A DNA stretch of 64,000 nucleotides from Nocardia pneumoniae NBRC 100136 (GCF_000308755.1 NZ_BAGF01000076.1:1-64000); one strand, 5' to 3'; shown: positions 32,779-42,754, numbered from the stretch's first letter. Numbers and translations: made by a program. The notes: generated by a model not told the origin, from the letters alone.

Positions 32779-32829
32779 GACGCGGTTCTGTTGCCGCCTT
32801 TGCTCCCACCGATCACGCGCTCAGCGGCA

Positions 32830-33234
32830 TCACCGTGTGCTCGGGTGGCTCTGCACTGCCTTGACCCGGCGTCGGAGCAGGCAGAATTCGTTCCCCTCCG
32901 GGTCGGCCAGTACGTGCCACGTTGCGGCGCCGGTCTGGCCGATGTCGACCTTCCGCGCACCCGCGGCGAGCAGCCGTGCCAGTTCCGCGTCCTGATCGCG
33001 GTCGGTGGGGTTCACGTCGAAGTGCAGCGGCAGTTTCCCGCGCTTCGGCTCGGTGCTGCGACCGAACACCAGTGTGGGCTGCGGCCCGCCGAAGCCGGTT
33101 CCGGGTGGGCCGATCTCCAGGTGGTCGTCGCCCTCCCAGCCGAGTTCGACGTAGCCGAGGACTTCGCACCAGAAGTCCGCCAGCCGTTGTGGGTCGGCAC
33201 AGTCGATGACGAGTTCGGTGATCCTGCAAGCCAT
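32830..33234 (-). CDS. VOC-family (glyoxalase-like) protein
   Basis: A 134-residue vicinal-oxygen-chelate protein. It starts ITELVIDCADPQRLADFWCE then VLGYVELG, with LPLHFDVNPTDRDQDAELAR in the middle and WHVLADPEGNEFCLL at the end. This is the two-module beta-alpha-beta-beta-beta layout of the Glyoxalase_6 type. Potential metal ligands are H71 and E126-like positions. The function is open (resistance, dioxygenase-like or lactoylglutathione-like). It converges with the dehalogenase homologue. Confidence 0.8.
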   Translation of the reverse strand: MACRITELVIDCADPQRLADFWCEVLGYVELGWEGDDHLEIGPPGTGFGGPQPTLVFGRSTEPKRGKLPLHFDVNPTDRDQDAELARLLAAGARKVDIGQTGAATWHVLADPEGNEFCLLRRRVKAVQSHPSTR

Positions 33235-33459
33235 GCGCGCGACACTAGGCGTGCGAGACTGTTCCGCACAGCGGTTTTCCTTGTCGGCACGGCGAAGCGG
33301 TCATGCGGCTTGGTGCTGTGTCGGCGACCTCGTTGGAAATCGGCGTAGTTCGTTGCGTCACAGGCACTCCGGGCCGTGAGCGCGGGGCCGCGGCGGCAGT
33401 CGACCTATTCGGCCGGAAATGGGTGGCTCGGATGTTCGTGGTCCGGCTAGGTTACGCCA

Positions 33460-34524
33460 GTGGCGCAGATCGACGGCTGGTGTGATGACCGATTCGGCGC
33501 GGTCGCCGAGGCGCTGGCGGCCTCGCTGGACTCCGATGCTGTCGGCGCGGCGGCGGCGGTGTTCGTCGACGGTGCGCCGGTGGTCGATATCTGGGGCGGA
33601 TACGCCGACGCCGCCGGCACCGTCGCGTGGGAGCGGGACACCATCGTCACCGTGTGGTCGACGACCAAGACGATGGTGGCGCTATGTGCACTGATCCTGG
33701 CCGATCGCGGCGACCTCGACCTCGACGCGCCGGTCGCGGACTACTGGCCGGAGTTCGCGGCCGCGGGAAAACAGGATGTGCGGGTTCGGCAGCTGCTGGG
33801 TCATACGGCGGGCCTGCCGGTCTGGGCGGATCCGGTGACGGCCGCTGACCTGTACGAGTGGTCGATGGTCACTGCGCGGCTGGCCGCGCAGCCACCGCGG
33901 TGGGCGCCGGGCACCGCGGCCGGATATCACGCGATCACCTTCGGGTTCCTGGTTGGTGAGGTCATCGCCCGGGTGACCGGGCGCAGCGTCGGCACGTTCT
34001 TCGCCGAGGAGGTAGCGGGGCCGCTGGGCGCCGACTTCCATATCGGGCTCGCCGCCGAGCACGACCGGCGCGTCGCAACGCTGCTCCCCGCGCCCGAAGG
34101 GGACAAACCGCCGGGATTCCCGGTCGGGGTGTCCGATGCGAACACGGTGCATTGGCGGCGCGCCGAGATCCCCGCCGTGAACGGTCACGGCAATGCCCGC
34201 TCGGTCGCCGCTGTGCAGTCGGTGCTGGCGTGCGGTGGCACCGTCGGCGGGGTCCGGCTGCTGTCACCGGACGGGTGCGAGCGCGTCTTCGACGAACAGT
34301 TCCGCGGCACCGACCGCATCCTTGACCATCCGATCCGCTGGGGTATGGGGTACCGGTTGGAGAACCGCACGTGTTCGTGGGGTGGGTGGGGCGGCTCGCT
34401 GGTGCTCGTCGACTTCGACCATCGAATGACGGTGTCGTATGTGATGAACCAGATGCTCTGGAACCGCGGCTACGACCGGTCGCTCGGCGTGCTGATGGCC
34501 GCGTACGAGGCGATCACGAGCTGA
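33460..34524 (+). CDS. Beta-lactamase-fold serine hydrolase (EstB-like)
   Basis: A 354-residue penicillin-binding-protein/beta-lactamase class C-fold hydrolase. The S-x-x-K motif is in TVWSTTKTMVALCALILADR, the Tyr motif in APGTAAGYHAITFGFLVGEV, and VRQLLGHTAGLPVW is the family block before it. No signal peptide is present, so it is likely a cytoplasmic esterase rather than a lactamase. It starts with GTG. It stands alone between a VOC gene and a DUF4870 gene. Confidence 0.82.
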   Translation: MAQIDGWCDDRFGAVAEALAASLDSDAVGAAAAVFVDGAPVVDIWGGYADAAGTVAWERDTIVTVWSTTKTMVALCALILADRGDLDLDAPVADYWPEFAAAGKQDVRVRQLLGHTAGLPVWADPVTAADLYEWSMVTARLAAQPPRWAPGTAAGYHAITFGFLVGEVIARVTGRSVGTFFAEEVAGPLGADFHIGLAAEHDRRVATLLPAPEGDKPPGFPVGVSDANTVHWRRAEIPAVNGHGNARSVAAVQSVLACGGTVGGVRLLSPDGCERVFDEQFRGTDRILDHPIRWGMGYRLENRTCSWGGWGGSLVLVDFDHRMTVSYVMNQMLWNRGYDRSLGVLMAAYEAITS

Positions 34525-34709
34525 CTATGCGCTGATTGCCGACGGCGTGCGAGCTCAGGTGAGCTGGTGCCCGCACATCGGCACTATCGGACGTTACGCG
34601 CGGACGCCAACGGCCCGAGATAGCCTCGGGCCGTTGATCTTCGGACTGTCGCATCTGGACGCCGGCAGCATCCTCGATTACGAAATCCAGCTGGGGACTT
34701 AGAAAACCG

Positions 34710-35108
34710 CTACTTGATCGAGTTGGCCAACTGATCGGCATATGGGGCAGTGAATTTTCCGACAATGGGAAGCTCCGCGCGGACACCGCCGGTGTTGTTC
34801 GCCTGGACCATGGCCATGATCCAGACGACGACTGCGAAGACCGCGACTGCGAGTCCGGCGAGGCTGAAGATGATCCCCAGGCCGCCGAGGAGCGAGCCGA
34901 CGATGCTCAGAACAATATTGACCACCGAGACCGCTCCGAAGAAGATGAGCGATTGCGAGGCATGGAATTTCACATCGGGATCGTTCTTTCCCACGAATAG
35001 GAAGATGATTCCGGTGAGCCACCCCAGTGCGTACGACAGGATCGCGCTGGTCTTTTTGTCCGAGCCGGCGGACTGCGGTTGGTTGCTAGGAGGTTGAGAA
35101 GATGTCAT
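34710..35108 (-). CDS. DUF4870 membrane protein
   Basis: A 132-residue protein with a polar N-terminus (MTSSQPPSNQPQSAGSDKKT) followed by three or four hydrophobic helices: SAILSYALGWLTGIIFLFVG, IFFGAVSVVNIVLSIVGSLL, and AGLAVAVFAVVVWIMAMVQA. The KFHASQSLIFF motif is the DUF4870/Tic20-like signature. A role in membrane organisation or transport is inferred only from the family. The start at 35108 is preferred over the ATG 27 bases upstream because it gives the usual short polar N-terminus. Confidence 0.75.
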   Translation of the reverse strand: MTSSQPPSNQPQSAGSDKKTSAILSYALGWLTGIIFLFVGKNDPDVKFHASQSLIFFGAVSVVNIVLSIVGSLLGGLGIIFSLAGLAVAVFAVVVWIMAMVQANNTGGVRAELPIVGKFTAPYADQLANSIK

Positions 35109-35573
35109 GCGGTAAGTAGATGCCGCGCGCGCCACCTACCGATCCCAGGTTTCAGCACGAACCCACAGGTCGCGGGCCAGCCAGCGACAGGGATCCTGGA
35201 CGTGGTTCTCTCGAGCAAGGGGCCGCTGCACGGTCATCGTCATGCAGCGGTGTGTTCGGTCGGCCTCGAATGGATTCAGCCACCTGAAGGTCGCCTGGCC
35301 CGCGCCGGCCGGTTCGATCAGCGCGCTATGCGGCATGAGCGGACGGTCCGGCGCTCCGGATGTGTTGGCCGATAACTGGTCAGCCGCCTCGGTCCGCGGT
35401 AGGCATCCGATATCACACCGCAGTTTGATTCGATGTCATACCAAAGGGCTACGAGTAACGAGAATCCGGCCGATAGCTTCGGGGTATCGAAATCGGCGCC
35501 CGCTCCGACATCGACCGGTCGGCGTCGTCGACGGACGGAGGTGGCGTCTCCGACTCAGCTCTCAGGAAGTTCC

Positions 35574-36659
35574 ATGACGACACCTGCCTTGTTCCCCGAG
35601 TCATCTCCACGGTCACCGCAGCGCGGCGCCGACGGTGATTACGCTCGTCTGTTGCGCCGGATCTCCGACGCTGGGCTGATGAACCGGCGTCCCGTCTACT
35701 ACGCCGTCCGGCTCGGCCTCGTCGGGGTCGCGTTCGTAGCCGGCTGGGCGGCGTTCGTCCTCATCGGAGATTCGTGGTGGACGCTGCTGGTCGCGGGGTT
35801 CATGGCCGTGACGTTCGCTCAAATCGCACTGGTAATGCATGATGTCGCGCACCGCCAAGTCTTCCGGTTACGGCAGCCGACGGAGCTCATGGGACGACTC
35901 GTCGGCAACGCCGGCATCGGCCTGGGCTACGGCTGGTGGCAGGACAAGCACACCCGGCATCACGCCAACCCGAACCACGAGGAACTCGACCCCGATGTCG
36001 CGCCCGACATTCTGGTCTGGTCACAACAGCAGGCACAGTCCAGCCGCGGTCTGGCTCGTCTCATCGGGAGGGCACAGACGTTCCTGTTCTTCCCCCTCCT
36101 GCTACTGGAGGGCCTGAACCTCCATGTGGCCGGCGTACGTGCGCTCAGAAATCGATCGGTCAAACACCGCGGATTGGAGGGCACACTGCTGTTCGGCCAC
36201 TTCGCCACCTACCTCGCCGCACTGTTCGCGGTGCTGCCCGCCGACAAGGCCTTCGCATTCTTTGCTGTCCACCAGGGCCTCTTCGGCCTGTACATGGGCT
36301 GCATCTTCGCCCCGAACCACAAGGGCATGCCGACCTTGACCGGCGATGAACGCCCCGATTACCTCCGTCGCCAGGTGCTGACCTCCCGCAACGTGCGAGG
36401 TGGCGCGTTGACCGACCTTGCCCTCGGCGGGCTCAACTATCAGATCGAGCATCATTTGTTCCCGAGCATGCCGACGCCGAACCTGCGTCACGCCCAGGTC
36501 ATCGTCCGCGACTACTGCACCGAAATCGGCGTGCCCTACCACGAAACCGGGCTGATCTCCTCTTACCGCGAGGCGCTGAGACACCTGCACCACGTCGGCG
36601 CTCCTCTGCGCACTCCCGATCGACACCCGGATGCCCAAGTGCCACAACGCAATCGTTGA
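35574..36659 (+). CDS. Fatty acid desaturase (membrane, three His boxes)
   Basis: A 361-residue di-iron membrane desaturase. Histidine boxes are HDVAHRQ, DKHTRHHANPNHEE and YQIEHHLFPSMP. Hydrophobic segments flank them (GLVGVAFVAGWAAFVLIG, LLVAGFMAVTFAQIALVM, FFPLLLLEG). The QIEHH third box is typical of front-end and linoleoyl-CoA-type desaturases, the group of mycobacterial DesA3. It probably introduces a double bond into membrane acyl-CoA or phospholipid chains with an electron-donor partner that is not adjacent here. Start 35574 follows AGGAAG. It stands alone. Confidence 0.88.
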   Translation: MTTPALFPESSPRSPQRGADGDYARLLRRISDAGLMNRRPVYYAVRLGLVGVAFVAGWAAFVLIGDSWWTLLVAGFMAVTFAQIALVMHDVAHRQVFRLRQPTELMGRLVGNAGIGLGYGWWQDKHTRHHANPNHEELDPDVAPDILVWSQQQAQSSRGLARLIGRAQTFLFFPLLLLEGLNLHVAGVRALRNRSVKHRGLEGTLLFGHFATYLAALFAVLPADKAFAFFAVHQGLFGLYMGCIFAPNHKGMPTLTGDERPDYLRRQVLTSRNVRGGALTDLALGGLNYQIEHHLFPSMPTPNLRHAQVIVRDYCTEIGVPYHETGLISSYREALRHLHHVGAPLRTPDRHPDAQVPQRNR

Positions 36660-36811
36660 ACACAAGCTGGGCATCACGACGCCCCGGACACACCGGGCCG
36701 TCGGCAGCTGCGGTGACGACGGCTCGAGCCGCAATCGAATCTGGCGCACGGAAAGCGCGACCACCGGCATGAGCGGACGTCTGGTTCTATCGGAGGGAAC
36801 GACGGCGCTGG

Positions 36812-38023
36812 TCACCGGCGGTGGAGAAAAGCGCGTGCGCGGGAAACCACGTCCTTTGATGAGAGGTCGCGTTTGAGGCTGACCAGATAGGCGACCGGCG
36901 ACCCGTCGGACGCGTCGCGAGACTTGTGCCGGGCGTCTGCGGTGGCACCGACCAAGCATGCCGCCACCGCACTCCCTGCTGAAACGACAGGCGGAAGGCC
37001 GACCTGATTCACCGCGGCAGCGATGAGGGCGGATGGAGTCAACGCTTTCACACCGAGCACTGAACGCATCGGTTGGAATCCAACGCTTCGCAGATTCGAT
37101 TCGAGTTCCGCAACCAGCGGCTCGATCTCGCTGCGAACCAGCATGCCCAGGTGCGCCTGAAGGGCCGCGGGTTCGTTGACCGTGGCAAGGTCGGCAAACG
37201 TGTCGGCGAGAGTGTCCAGGTACTTGCGGTAGGCAAGTAACCTGGGCAGCAGGCGTTCCCTGACCTTCAAGATTTGTTCGAGCGGGATGTTGGCGAGGTC
37301 TTTCGGGATGACGGTCGTGACGGCCAGTAGTGTGAAAAGCCTGCCCACCTCTGCGGCGGGTGTACGCGCAGATGGGTCTCCGATATCGTCCAGGAGAAAC
37401 GCAGCCATTGTAGCGACCGACCAGTCGTTCAATGCAGGAAGCAGATGTTGCTCGTCGGTTATGGTGGCCATCCGGTTCTGTTGTGCCAGCCGCTCGGCCA
37501 ACGAGCACATGTACACGGCCGCAAGCTTGGGGTGCATTCCCATCCACCCGTGGTGCGTCACCGCCAATTCGGCTTCGACCAATTTCCGGCTGAGCGTCCA
37601 GACCATCTTATGTTCGTGAACCCACTCGAGTCCATCAACGCTATAGCCCGCGGAACGCATGTTGCCCAGGTAACCATAGAGCGGCATCTCGCCGAGAATG
37701 CCTGCAATTCCGTACCTTTGCCGCAATTCATCGGCGAATGTATCGACAACGTCAGCAAGGGCGCCGGCCACTGCTGCCTCGGCACTCGTAACCGCGATGT
37801 CCAGGAGTATGCCCGGATGTCGCTCGAGCGTCGAATGGACTGTGCGCGGCAAGCAACTCCGCCACGGGCCTACCACCTCCGGGTCCCTGGCCCAGCCGTC
37901 GTATTCATAGTCGCCGTCTCGAGGCACCATGCGTGCAATCCGCGGCCAGTGCAACAGCGCCGACTTCAGCCAAGTCTCGTCTCGTATCCACAGATGTGGG
38001 TAATACAAGGCAACGTCCGACAT
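36812..38023 (-). CDS. DUF6236-like protein
   Basis: A 403-residue protein beginning MSDVALYYPHLWIRDETWLK, then SALLHWPRIARMVPRDGDYE. The YYPHxxxRDExWLKxAxLxWxxxxRxVP opening resembles the DUF6236 family. The C-terminal region contains an alanine-rich hydrophobic stretch (VVSAGSAVAACLVGATADA). The start at 38023 has AAGGGGAA upstream. Base composition is slightly less GC-rich than neighbours, suggesting transfer. The family is often in variable or defence-like regions; the function is unknown. Confidence 0.6.
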   Translation of the reverse strand: MSDVALYYPHLWIRDETWLKSALLHWPRIARMVPRDGDYEYDGWARDPEVVGPWRSCLPRTVHSTLERHPGILLDIAVTSAEAAVAGALADVVDTFADELRQRYGIAGILGEMPLYGYLGNMRSAGYSVDGLEWVHEHKMVWTLSRKLVEAELAVTHHGWMGMHPKLAAVYMCSLAERLAQQNRMATITDEQHLLPALNDWSVATMAAFLLDDIGDPSARTPAAEVGRLFTLLAVTTVIPKDLANIPLEQILKVRERLLPRLLAYRKYLDTLADTFADLATVNEPAALQAHLGMLVRSEIEPLVAELESNLRSVGFQPMRSVLGVKALTPSALIAAAVNQVGLPPVVSAGSAVAACLVGATADARHKSRDASDGSPVAYLVSLKRDLSSKDVVSRARAFLHRR

Positions 38024-38666
38024 CACCGAATTCCCCTTCAGTGCCCCATGTTCGAACATAGTGTTCGAAACTGGACTGGACCCAGCGTACTCGCCGTGGC
38101 AATGACGATCCTCCGTCGCCGTGCCGACGCATCGCCTCGAGCGAGGCACCACGACCCTGAGTTCCTATGTTCGGCGAACGCGGCCTCGGACCATCACACT
38201 TCCGATAATCGGCTTTCGGGCCTTTCGGCGCTCACTACTGAGCGATTCCACCCGTCCGACACACATCCGTCCGCTGTCCGGCGCTAGCGAACCAGGGCGC
38301 TAGAACTCCCCATCGCACGTGACCAAGTCAGCACAGCCGCCTCCCTGCGTCGGCTGCGAGGCTGAGGTTGCACGGTGCGCTGCGGGAACCTGCAACGGCG
38401 GGCATGAACTCGACTGAGCATTACCAGAATTGGCGCAATGATTTTCGTGGCGGAGCGACCGGCCGAATGCGGTGCGGCCTGGACCAGGTCTGCGCTCCTG
38501 CGCTTTCGCTTCCAATGCCACCGAGAACGCGACTATTTCCGGTCTCTGAACTACACCGACGCGGAGATCGCGTACTTCACCGATTATTCACGCCCGGGGA
38601 TCGAGGCCGTACTCCCGCGCGAGGTCACCGACGGCTGGCTCACCGACGGCTGCGGGCATCCGCTGA
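38024..38666. other. Gap with one possible gene fragment
   Basis: Most of this 640-base stretch shows nothing recognisable. On the plus strand, about 38525-38680, a stretch reads DYFRSLNYTDAEIAYFTDYS then RPGIEAVLPREVTDGWLTDG with natural protein composition, but it has no known family and runs into the antisense of the TetR gene. It is probably the scrap of a lost gene. Confidence 0.35.
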
Positions 38667-39392
38667 TCAGGTGGCCAGTTGGGCGGCGATACCGTCGAGC
38701 AGCTTGCCGAGACCGAACTCGAACACGCCCTCGGCGACCGATCGCGAGTCGCGGTGATCCTCCGGTCCCGCGGCCAGCATGGCCAGCATGGCCGGATAGC
38801 GCTCCGGCTGCCCGTAGCGGTGAATCACCTCCGGATCAAGGGCCGGGCCGATATGCCCGGCCGCGCCACGACCGAGGGTCGGGTCGACCTCCAGGCGCGC
38901 GACGCCGCTGACGAAAGCGCTGACCGACAAGACGGCCTCGCCCACGACGGTCTGCGGCAACCCGGCGTCGAGAAGCGCGGACATCGCGGCATCGCCCCAC
39001 GCGGCCTCATTCGGGCCCATCCAGCGATTGCTCGCGCCGACAGCGAGCACCCACGGGTGGCTCAGATACAACTCCCGAGTACGGCGCGCCCATAGGTCGA
39101 GCGCTGCCCGCCAGTCGTTCCTGGGCAGGTCCAGCGGTTCGGACATGGTCGCATCGAGCATCAACGCGACGAGATCGTCCTTGCTCGGCACATGCCGGTA
39201 CAGCGACATGGTCGCCGCGCCCAATTCGCCCGCGACCCGCTGCATCGACAACACACCGATCCCTTCGGTGTCCGCGATGGTCACGGCCGCGCCAACGATG
39301 CGATCCAGACTCAGACCCGGCCGCGGACCTCGACCGGACGGTTGCTTTCCCGACCACAGCAGCCGCGCCACCGGCGGAAGTTCATCAGCCAT
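38667..39392 (-). CDS. TetR-family transcriptional regulator
   Basis: A 241-residue TetR protein with an N-terminal extension. The helix-turn-helix reads LDRIVGAAVTIADTEGIGVL, then SMQRVAGELGAATMSLYRHV, then PSKDDLVALMLDA. The C-terminal half is the TetR/TetR_C-like type (WALDLWARRTRELYLSHPWV-like helices, MGPNEAAWGDAAMSALLDAG). The start at 39392 follows GAGGAG. It diverges from the DUF2306 membrane gene, with a palindrome in between, and likely represses it. Confidence 0.85.
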   Translation of the reverse strand: MADELPPVARLLWSGKQPSGRGPRPGLSLDRIVGAAVTIADTEGIGVLSMQRVAGELGAATMSLYRHVPSKDDLVALMLDATMSEPLDLPRNDWRAALDLWARRTRELYLSHPWVLAVGASNRWMGPNEAAWGDAAMSALLDAGLPQTVVGEAVLSVSAFVSGVARLEVDPTLGRGAAGHIGPALDPEVIHRYGQPERYPAMLAMLAAGPEDHRDSRSVAEGVFEFGLGKLLDGIAAQLAT

Positions 39393-39422
39393 ATGCACTC
39401 CTCACCCCTATTGCGTATAACC

Positions 39423-39436
39423 TACGCTTAGGCGTA
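39423..39436. promoter_or_regulatory. Palindrome between TetR and DUF2306 genes
   Basis: TACGC-ttag-GCGTA lies in the divergent intergenic region. It is flanked by ATTGCGTATA on the left and TGCAATACGC on the right, which add further partial symmetry. It is a likely operator for the TetR gene. Confidence 0.5.
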
Positions 39437-39482
39437 TGCAATACGCAGTACCTTTCGTCTCTCGAACCCGGATGGTCCCACC

Positions 39483-40226
39483 ATGGCAGTACCAGCCAGA
39501 AACTCGACTCCCATCGCACCCGCACCGAAACGGCGGCGATGGTGGCAACGCCCCTGGGCGGGGCCGCTGTTGGTGCTCACCTTCGCATTCGTCGCCTTCT
39601 CGCTGCCGCCGTATCTGACTCTCGATCCCGCGCGGTCGCGGGTGCCCGACCCGGGGTTCGCGCCGCACTACCCGATGCTGGTCGTCCACGTCGTCTGCGG
39701 CTCGGTCGCCATCCTCATTTGCGGATTCCAGGTGTGGCCGTGGTTTCGCCGCAAACACCCGGCCCTGCATCGGCGACTTGGCCGCTGGTACGTCTTCGCC
39801 GGGGTGATCCCCGCCGGGCTCGCGGGGCTGGTGATCGGCGCGACCAGTCCGTTCGGTCCCGTCGCCCGCGTCAGCAATGTCATGCTCGCGACGCTGTGGC
39901 TGATCACCACGGTCACCGGCTGGCGGATGGCGCGACAGCGCCGGTTCACCGAGCATCGCCGCTGGATGATCCGCAGCTTCGCACTCACCCTTTCGATCAT
40001 CCTCAACCGCGTGCTCGGCGGGGTGCTGCTGCTCATACTCGACCCGCAGCTGGAAACGACCTTCCACGGCGACGAGGAACTGCTCACGCAGACGATCGCC
40101 GGAATCGGCACCTGGCTCGGCTGGACGCTCTGCCTGCTGATCGCCGAGTGGTGGCTCGAGCGCGGGCTACGGTCGCCGCGGGTAGGGCGCGTGCCCGGAC
40201 CGCGGGCGATGGCAAGAGTTTCCTAG
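39483..40226 (+). CDS. DUF2306 membrane protein
   Basis: A 247-residue membrane protein. After a basic N-terminus (KRRRWWQRPWAG) come about six spans, for example PLLVLTFAFVAFSLPPYLTL, MLVVHVVCGSVAILICGFQV, WYVFAGVIPAGLAGLVIGAT and MLATLWLITTVTGWRMARQR. HPALHRRLGRWYV and TEHRRWMIRSFALTL are the two His/Arg motifs of DUF2306, which is related to cytochrome b561-like folds. The conserved histidines suggest heme or metal, but the role is unproven. It diverges from the TetR gene. Confidence 0.78.
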   Translation: MAVPARNSTPIAPAPKRRRWWQRPWAGPLLVLTFAFVAFSLPPYLTLDPARSRVPDPGFAPHYPMLVVHVVCGSVAILICGFQVWPWFRRKHPALHRRLGRWYVFAGVIPAGLAGLVIGATSPFGPVARVSNVMLATLWLITTVTGWRMARQRRFTEHRRWMIRSFALTLSIILNRVLGGVLLLILDPQLETTFHGDEELLTQTIAGIGTWLGWTLCLLIAEWWLERGLRSPRVGRVPGPRAMARVS

Positions 40227-40243
40227 CGGGGTTTCGCAATCGG

Positions 40244-41182
40244 ATGCTGACGAAGAGCTTGTCCAGGCTGGGTCTGACCGCCGTCCAGGAGCGGGTCTAC
40301 CGCTATCTGCTCCGCAATCCGCACGTCGACCCGGCCACCGCCGCCGACCAACTGGCGCTGCCCGACTTGCCGGAGATACTCGCGCAGCTGCGCGCGCTGG
40401 GCTTGGTGAACGGCTCCCACACCGCGGTCACGCCCGCCGTCGCGGTCGACCTGCTGGTGCGGCACCGCATCGACGGAATGCGGCGGGAATTCGCCGTACT
40501 CACCAGTGCATGGGACGTCCTCGAGGAGCTGTCCGAAGAGCATCGCAGTCGCCGCTCGATCCGCCTGATCGAGCACATTCCGGACCGGCGGGAAGCCGCT
40601 CGACGTATTCGCGCCATCCTCGCCGACGAAGCCGGCGAGATCGTGTCCGCACGGCCACACACGCACCGTCCGGACGTCTTGTCTCTCCCGGTGCGGACAC
40701 CGCGCTGGCAGGCGAGCGGACTTCGCAGCCGCACCATCGTCTCCGCACCCGCTCCAGCGGATCCGGAGCTGCGATCCTACGCGCGACGCCGGAACGCGCT
40801 GGGCGACCTGCACCGGGTGACCTCCGAACCGGTCAAGCTCCTGACAGTCATCAACCGAGCGGTGGCGTTCGTCCAAGCCGACCCCACCGAGCCGCAGGGC
40901 GGGCTGCTGCAGCTCGGACAACCGGGCGTCGCGGCCGTGCTGGCGGACTTCTTCGACGGAATGTGGTCGCGGGCCAGCGATCTCGACGATCTTCCGCTTT
41001 TGCCGATCGAACAGCACGTCCTGCACGCGCTCACCGCCTACGACACCGACGAGACCGCGGCCCGGTCGCTCAACATCTCGGTGCGCAAGTTCCGCGCCCA
41101 CATCGCCGATCTCATGGCACGCCTCGGCGCGCGCACTCGCTTCCAGGCCGCCCTCCGGGCCCGGGACCTGGGTTGGCTGTAA
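40244..41182 (+). CDS. TrmB/LuxR-type helix-turn-helix regulator
   Basis: A 312-residue regulator with two DNA-binding-like ends. The N-terminal TrmB-type winged helix reads SRLGLTAVQERVYRYLLRNP, then HVDPATAADQLALPDLPEIL. The C-terminal LuxR-type helix-turn-helix reads ALTAYDTDETAARSLNISVR, then KFRAHIADLMARLGARTRFQ. The middle (IRLIEHIPDRREAARRIRAI) is the effector region typical of actinobacterial TrmB-LuxR hybrids. The ATG at 40244 gives the family start. It lies 17 bases after DUF2306 and may be co-transcribed. The signal is unknown. Confidence 0.75.
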   Translation: MLTKSLSRLGLTAVQERVYRYLLRNPHVDPATAADQLALPDLPEILAQLRALGLVNGSHTAVTPAVAVDLLVRHRIDGMRREFAVLTSAWDVLEELSEEHRSRRSIRLIEHIPDRREAARRIRAILADEAGEIVSARPHTHRPDVLSLPVRTPRWQASGLRSRTIVSAPAPADPELRSYARRRNALGDLHRVTSEPVKLLTVINRAVAFVQADPTEPQGGLLQLGQPGVAAVLADFFDGMWSRASDLDDLPLLPIEQHVLHALTAYDTDETAARSLNISVRKFRAHIADLMARLGARTRFQAALRARDLGWL

Positions 41183-41318
41183 TGCCTCGGCCGCGTGCAG
41201 GCCGGAACGCGATGACAGCGCTCGAACCACCCTGAGGGCACAGCAGCGGCGCAGCCCGGAGCGCCATCACTCGGAACAGCATGGGCCGCACCGCGGCGAA
41301 CGGGGATATGTTGCTGGT

Positions 41319-41954
41319 ATGTCGCCCAACCAGCTCGTCGTCGCCGCTGTCGATGTCGGGAAACTCGCGAATGTCGGATGGTGGCGAATAGCGGGAGTCG
41401 AAGCGAGTGGCGGTCGCGACTTGGACGACCTCGTTACCTCGCTCGCGGCCGACCTCGACGGACGCCGCCCGGTCGCGCTCGGATTCGAAGCGCCGCTGTT
41501 CATCCCCAATCCGTCCGCGACGGGTGGGCTCGGGCGGCAACGAGTCGGCGAGGCAGGACGCCCGTGGTGCGCGGGCGCGGGAACCATCGCGCTCGCGTTC
41601 GGCGTCCAACAGGCGTCGTATGTGATGCACCGGCTCGCTGAGACGCTGCACCGCCCGATCCGGGCCGGAGTGGACGCGGCAAGCCTGCTCAGCGGCTCCC
41701 TCGATCTGCTGGTCTGGGAGGCCTTCGTATCCGCCGGATCCAAGGATCGCACTGCCGTCGACCCGCACATCTCGGATGCCAGAGCAGCGGCAGAGGAGTT
41801 CCAGCGCCGCGCCACCACCGGCCGTATCCGGTCGGACGTCGCAGACACCCAGGTTCTGAATCTCGTCGCAGCGGCATTGCTCGCTTCCGGTTTGGCAGCT
41901 GACACCTCACTTCTGACCAGTCCATGCGTGGTGGTCAAGTCGCCTCGACTCTGA
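41319..41954 (+). CDS. Hypothetical protein, possibly RNase H-like fold
   Basis: A 211-residue soluble protein. It begins VVAAVDVGKLANVGWWRIAG, has ALGFEAPLFIPN about 50 residues later, and EAGRPWCAGAGTIALAFG and VADTQVLNLVAAALLASGLA further on. An early Asp on a first beta strand, a Glu on a fourth-strand-like position (GFEAP) and late acidic residues resemble the layout of RNase H-like proteins such as DUF429, but I am not certain. There is no operon partner. Confidence 0.5.
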   Translation: MSPNQLVVAAVDVGKLANVGWWRIAGVEASGGRDLDDLVTSLAADLDGRRPVALGFEAPLFIPNPSATGGLGRQRVGEAGRPWCAGAGTIALAFGVQQASYVMHRLAETLHRPIRAGVDAASLLSGSLDLLVWEAFVSAGSKDRTAVDPHISDARAAAEEFQRRATTGRIRSDVADTQVLNLVAAALLASGLAADTSLLTSPCVVVKSPRL

Positions 41955-42109
41955 TCGCGGTACGCAATCTCAGCTCGTTCGTCCAGCGATCCAGGGCCAT
42001 GAGGTCGAGGAAGACGCATTCGGTGCCGATCACCGCGCGATCTCGTTGTCATGGACCGCGTCCCTGGTGTGAGAGTTCCGTTGCCGCGCGACGGGCTAGT
42101 GTTTCCGAT

Positions 42110-42754
42110 ATGCGGTGGGCAGTGCTGGTCGGCGTGGCAATGGTGTTGTGTGCGTGCTCGCAGACCACGACGGGAAAGCCGCAGCCAGTGGCGGGTTCGT
42201 CGCAAACCGGCACGTCGGCGTCCTCGGAGAGCGAGTTGCGGGATCGGATCGATTGGGTCCGTCAAGGTTCCATCATTGATCTCGGGCACTACCACTCGGC
42301 AAGCCTCGATGGCGGTCCGGTGACCGATCTGCAAGCGGATATCGCGTTCGTCAGCCCGACCGGCAAGATCAGCTGCGTCACCGGGACCGCGCTCGGCATG
42401 GACGGATTCGATTGCATGGTCGAACTGAAGGAACCGGTCCCCGCGCCCGGCGAAGGGTATGGAAACTGGTTCGGCGGGTACGTCACCTACTCCGACCAGC
42501 GCCTGACCGTCGGCCAATTCCGCGGCGACCCAGGGCTTTTCATCCACGGCCAGGGACAGACACTGCCGTACGACAGCACTCTCACCTTCGGCGACTACGC
42601 CTGCCGCCTCGCCACGACGGGCCTCACCTGCGTGAACCCCACCGCGCGCAGCGGTGTGCAGATGAGCTCCGAGGGCGTCATCCCACTCGGCTGCCTGCGC
42701 GAACTCCCGGACTCCCAGCGCGAATCCGCCGTCGGCCGCGCCTACGGCTGCTGA
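42110..42754 (+). CDS. Putative lipoprotein
   Basis: A 214-residue exported protein with lipobox MRWAVLVGVAMVLCACSQTT (VLCAC, lipid cysteine 16) followed by a Ser/Thr-rich linker. The mature domain has paired cysteines (ISCVTG, FDCMVE, YACRLA, LTCVNP, LGCLRE) and no known catalytic motif. The start at 42110 gives a short signal peptide; earlier starts would spoil it. It converges on tuf, with a terminator between. Confidence 0.75.
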   Translation: MRWAVLVGVAMVLCACSQTTTGKPQPVAGSSQTGTSASSESELRDRIDWVRQGSIIDLGHYHSASLDGGPVTDLQADIAFVSPTGKISCVTGTALGMDGFDCMVELKEPVPAPGEGYGNWFGGYVTYSDQRLTVGQFRGDPGLFIHGQGQTLPYDSTLTFGDYACRLATTGLTCVNPTARSGVQMSSEGVIPLGCLRELPDSQRESAVGRAYGC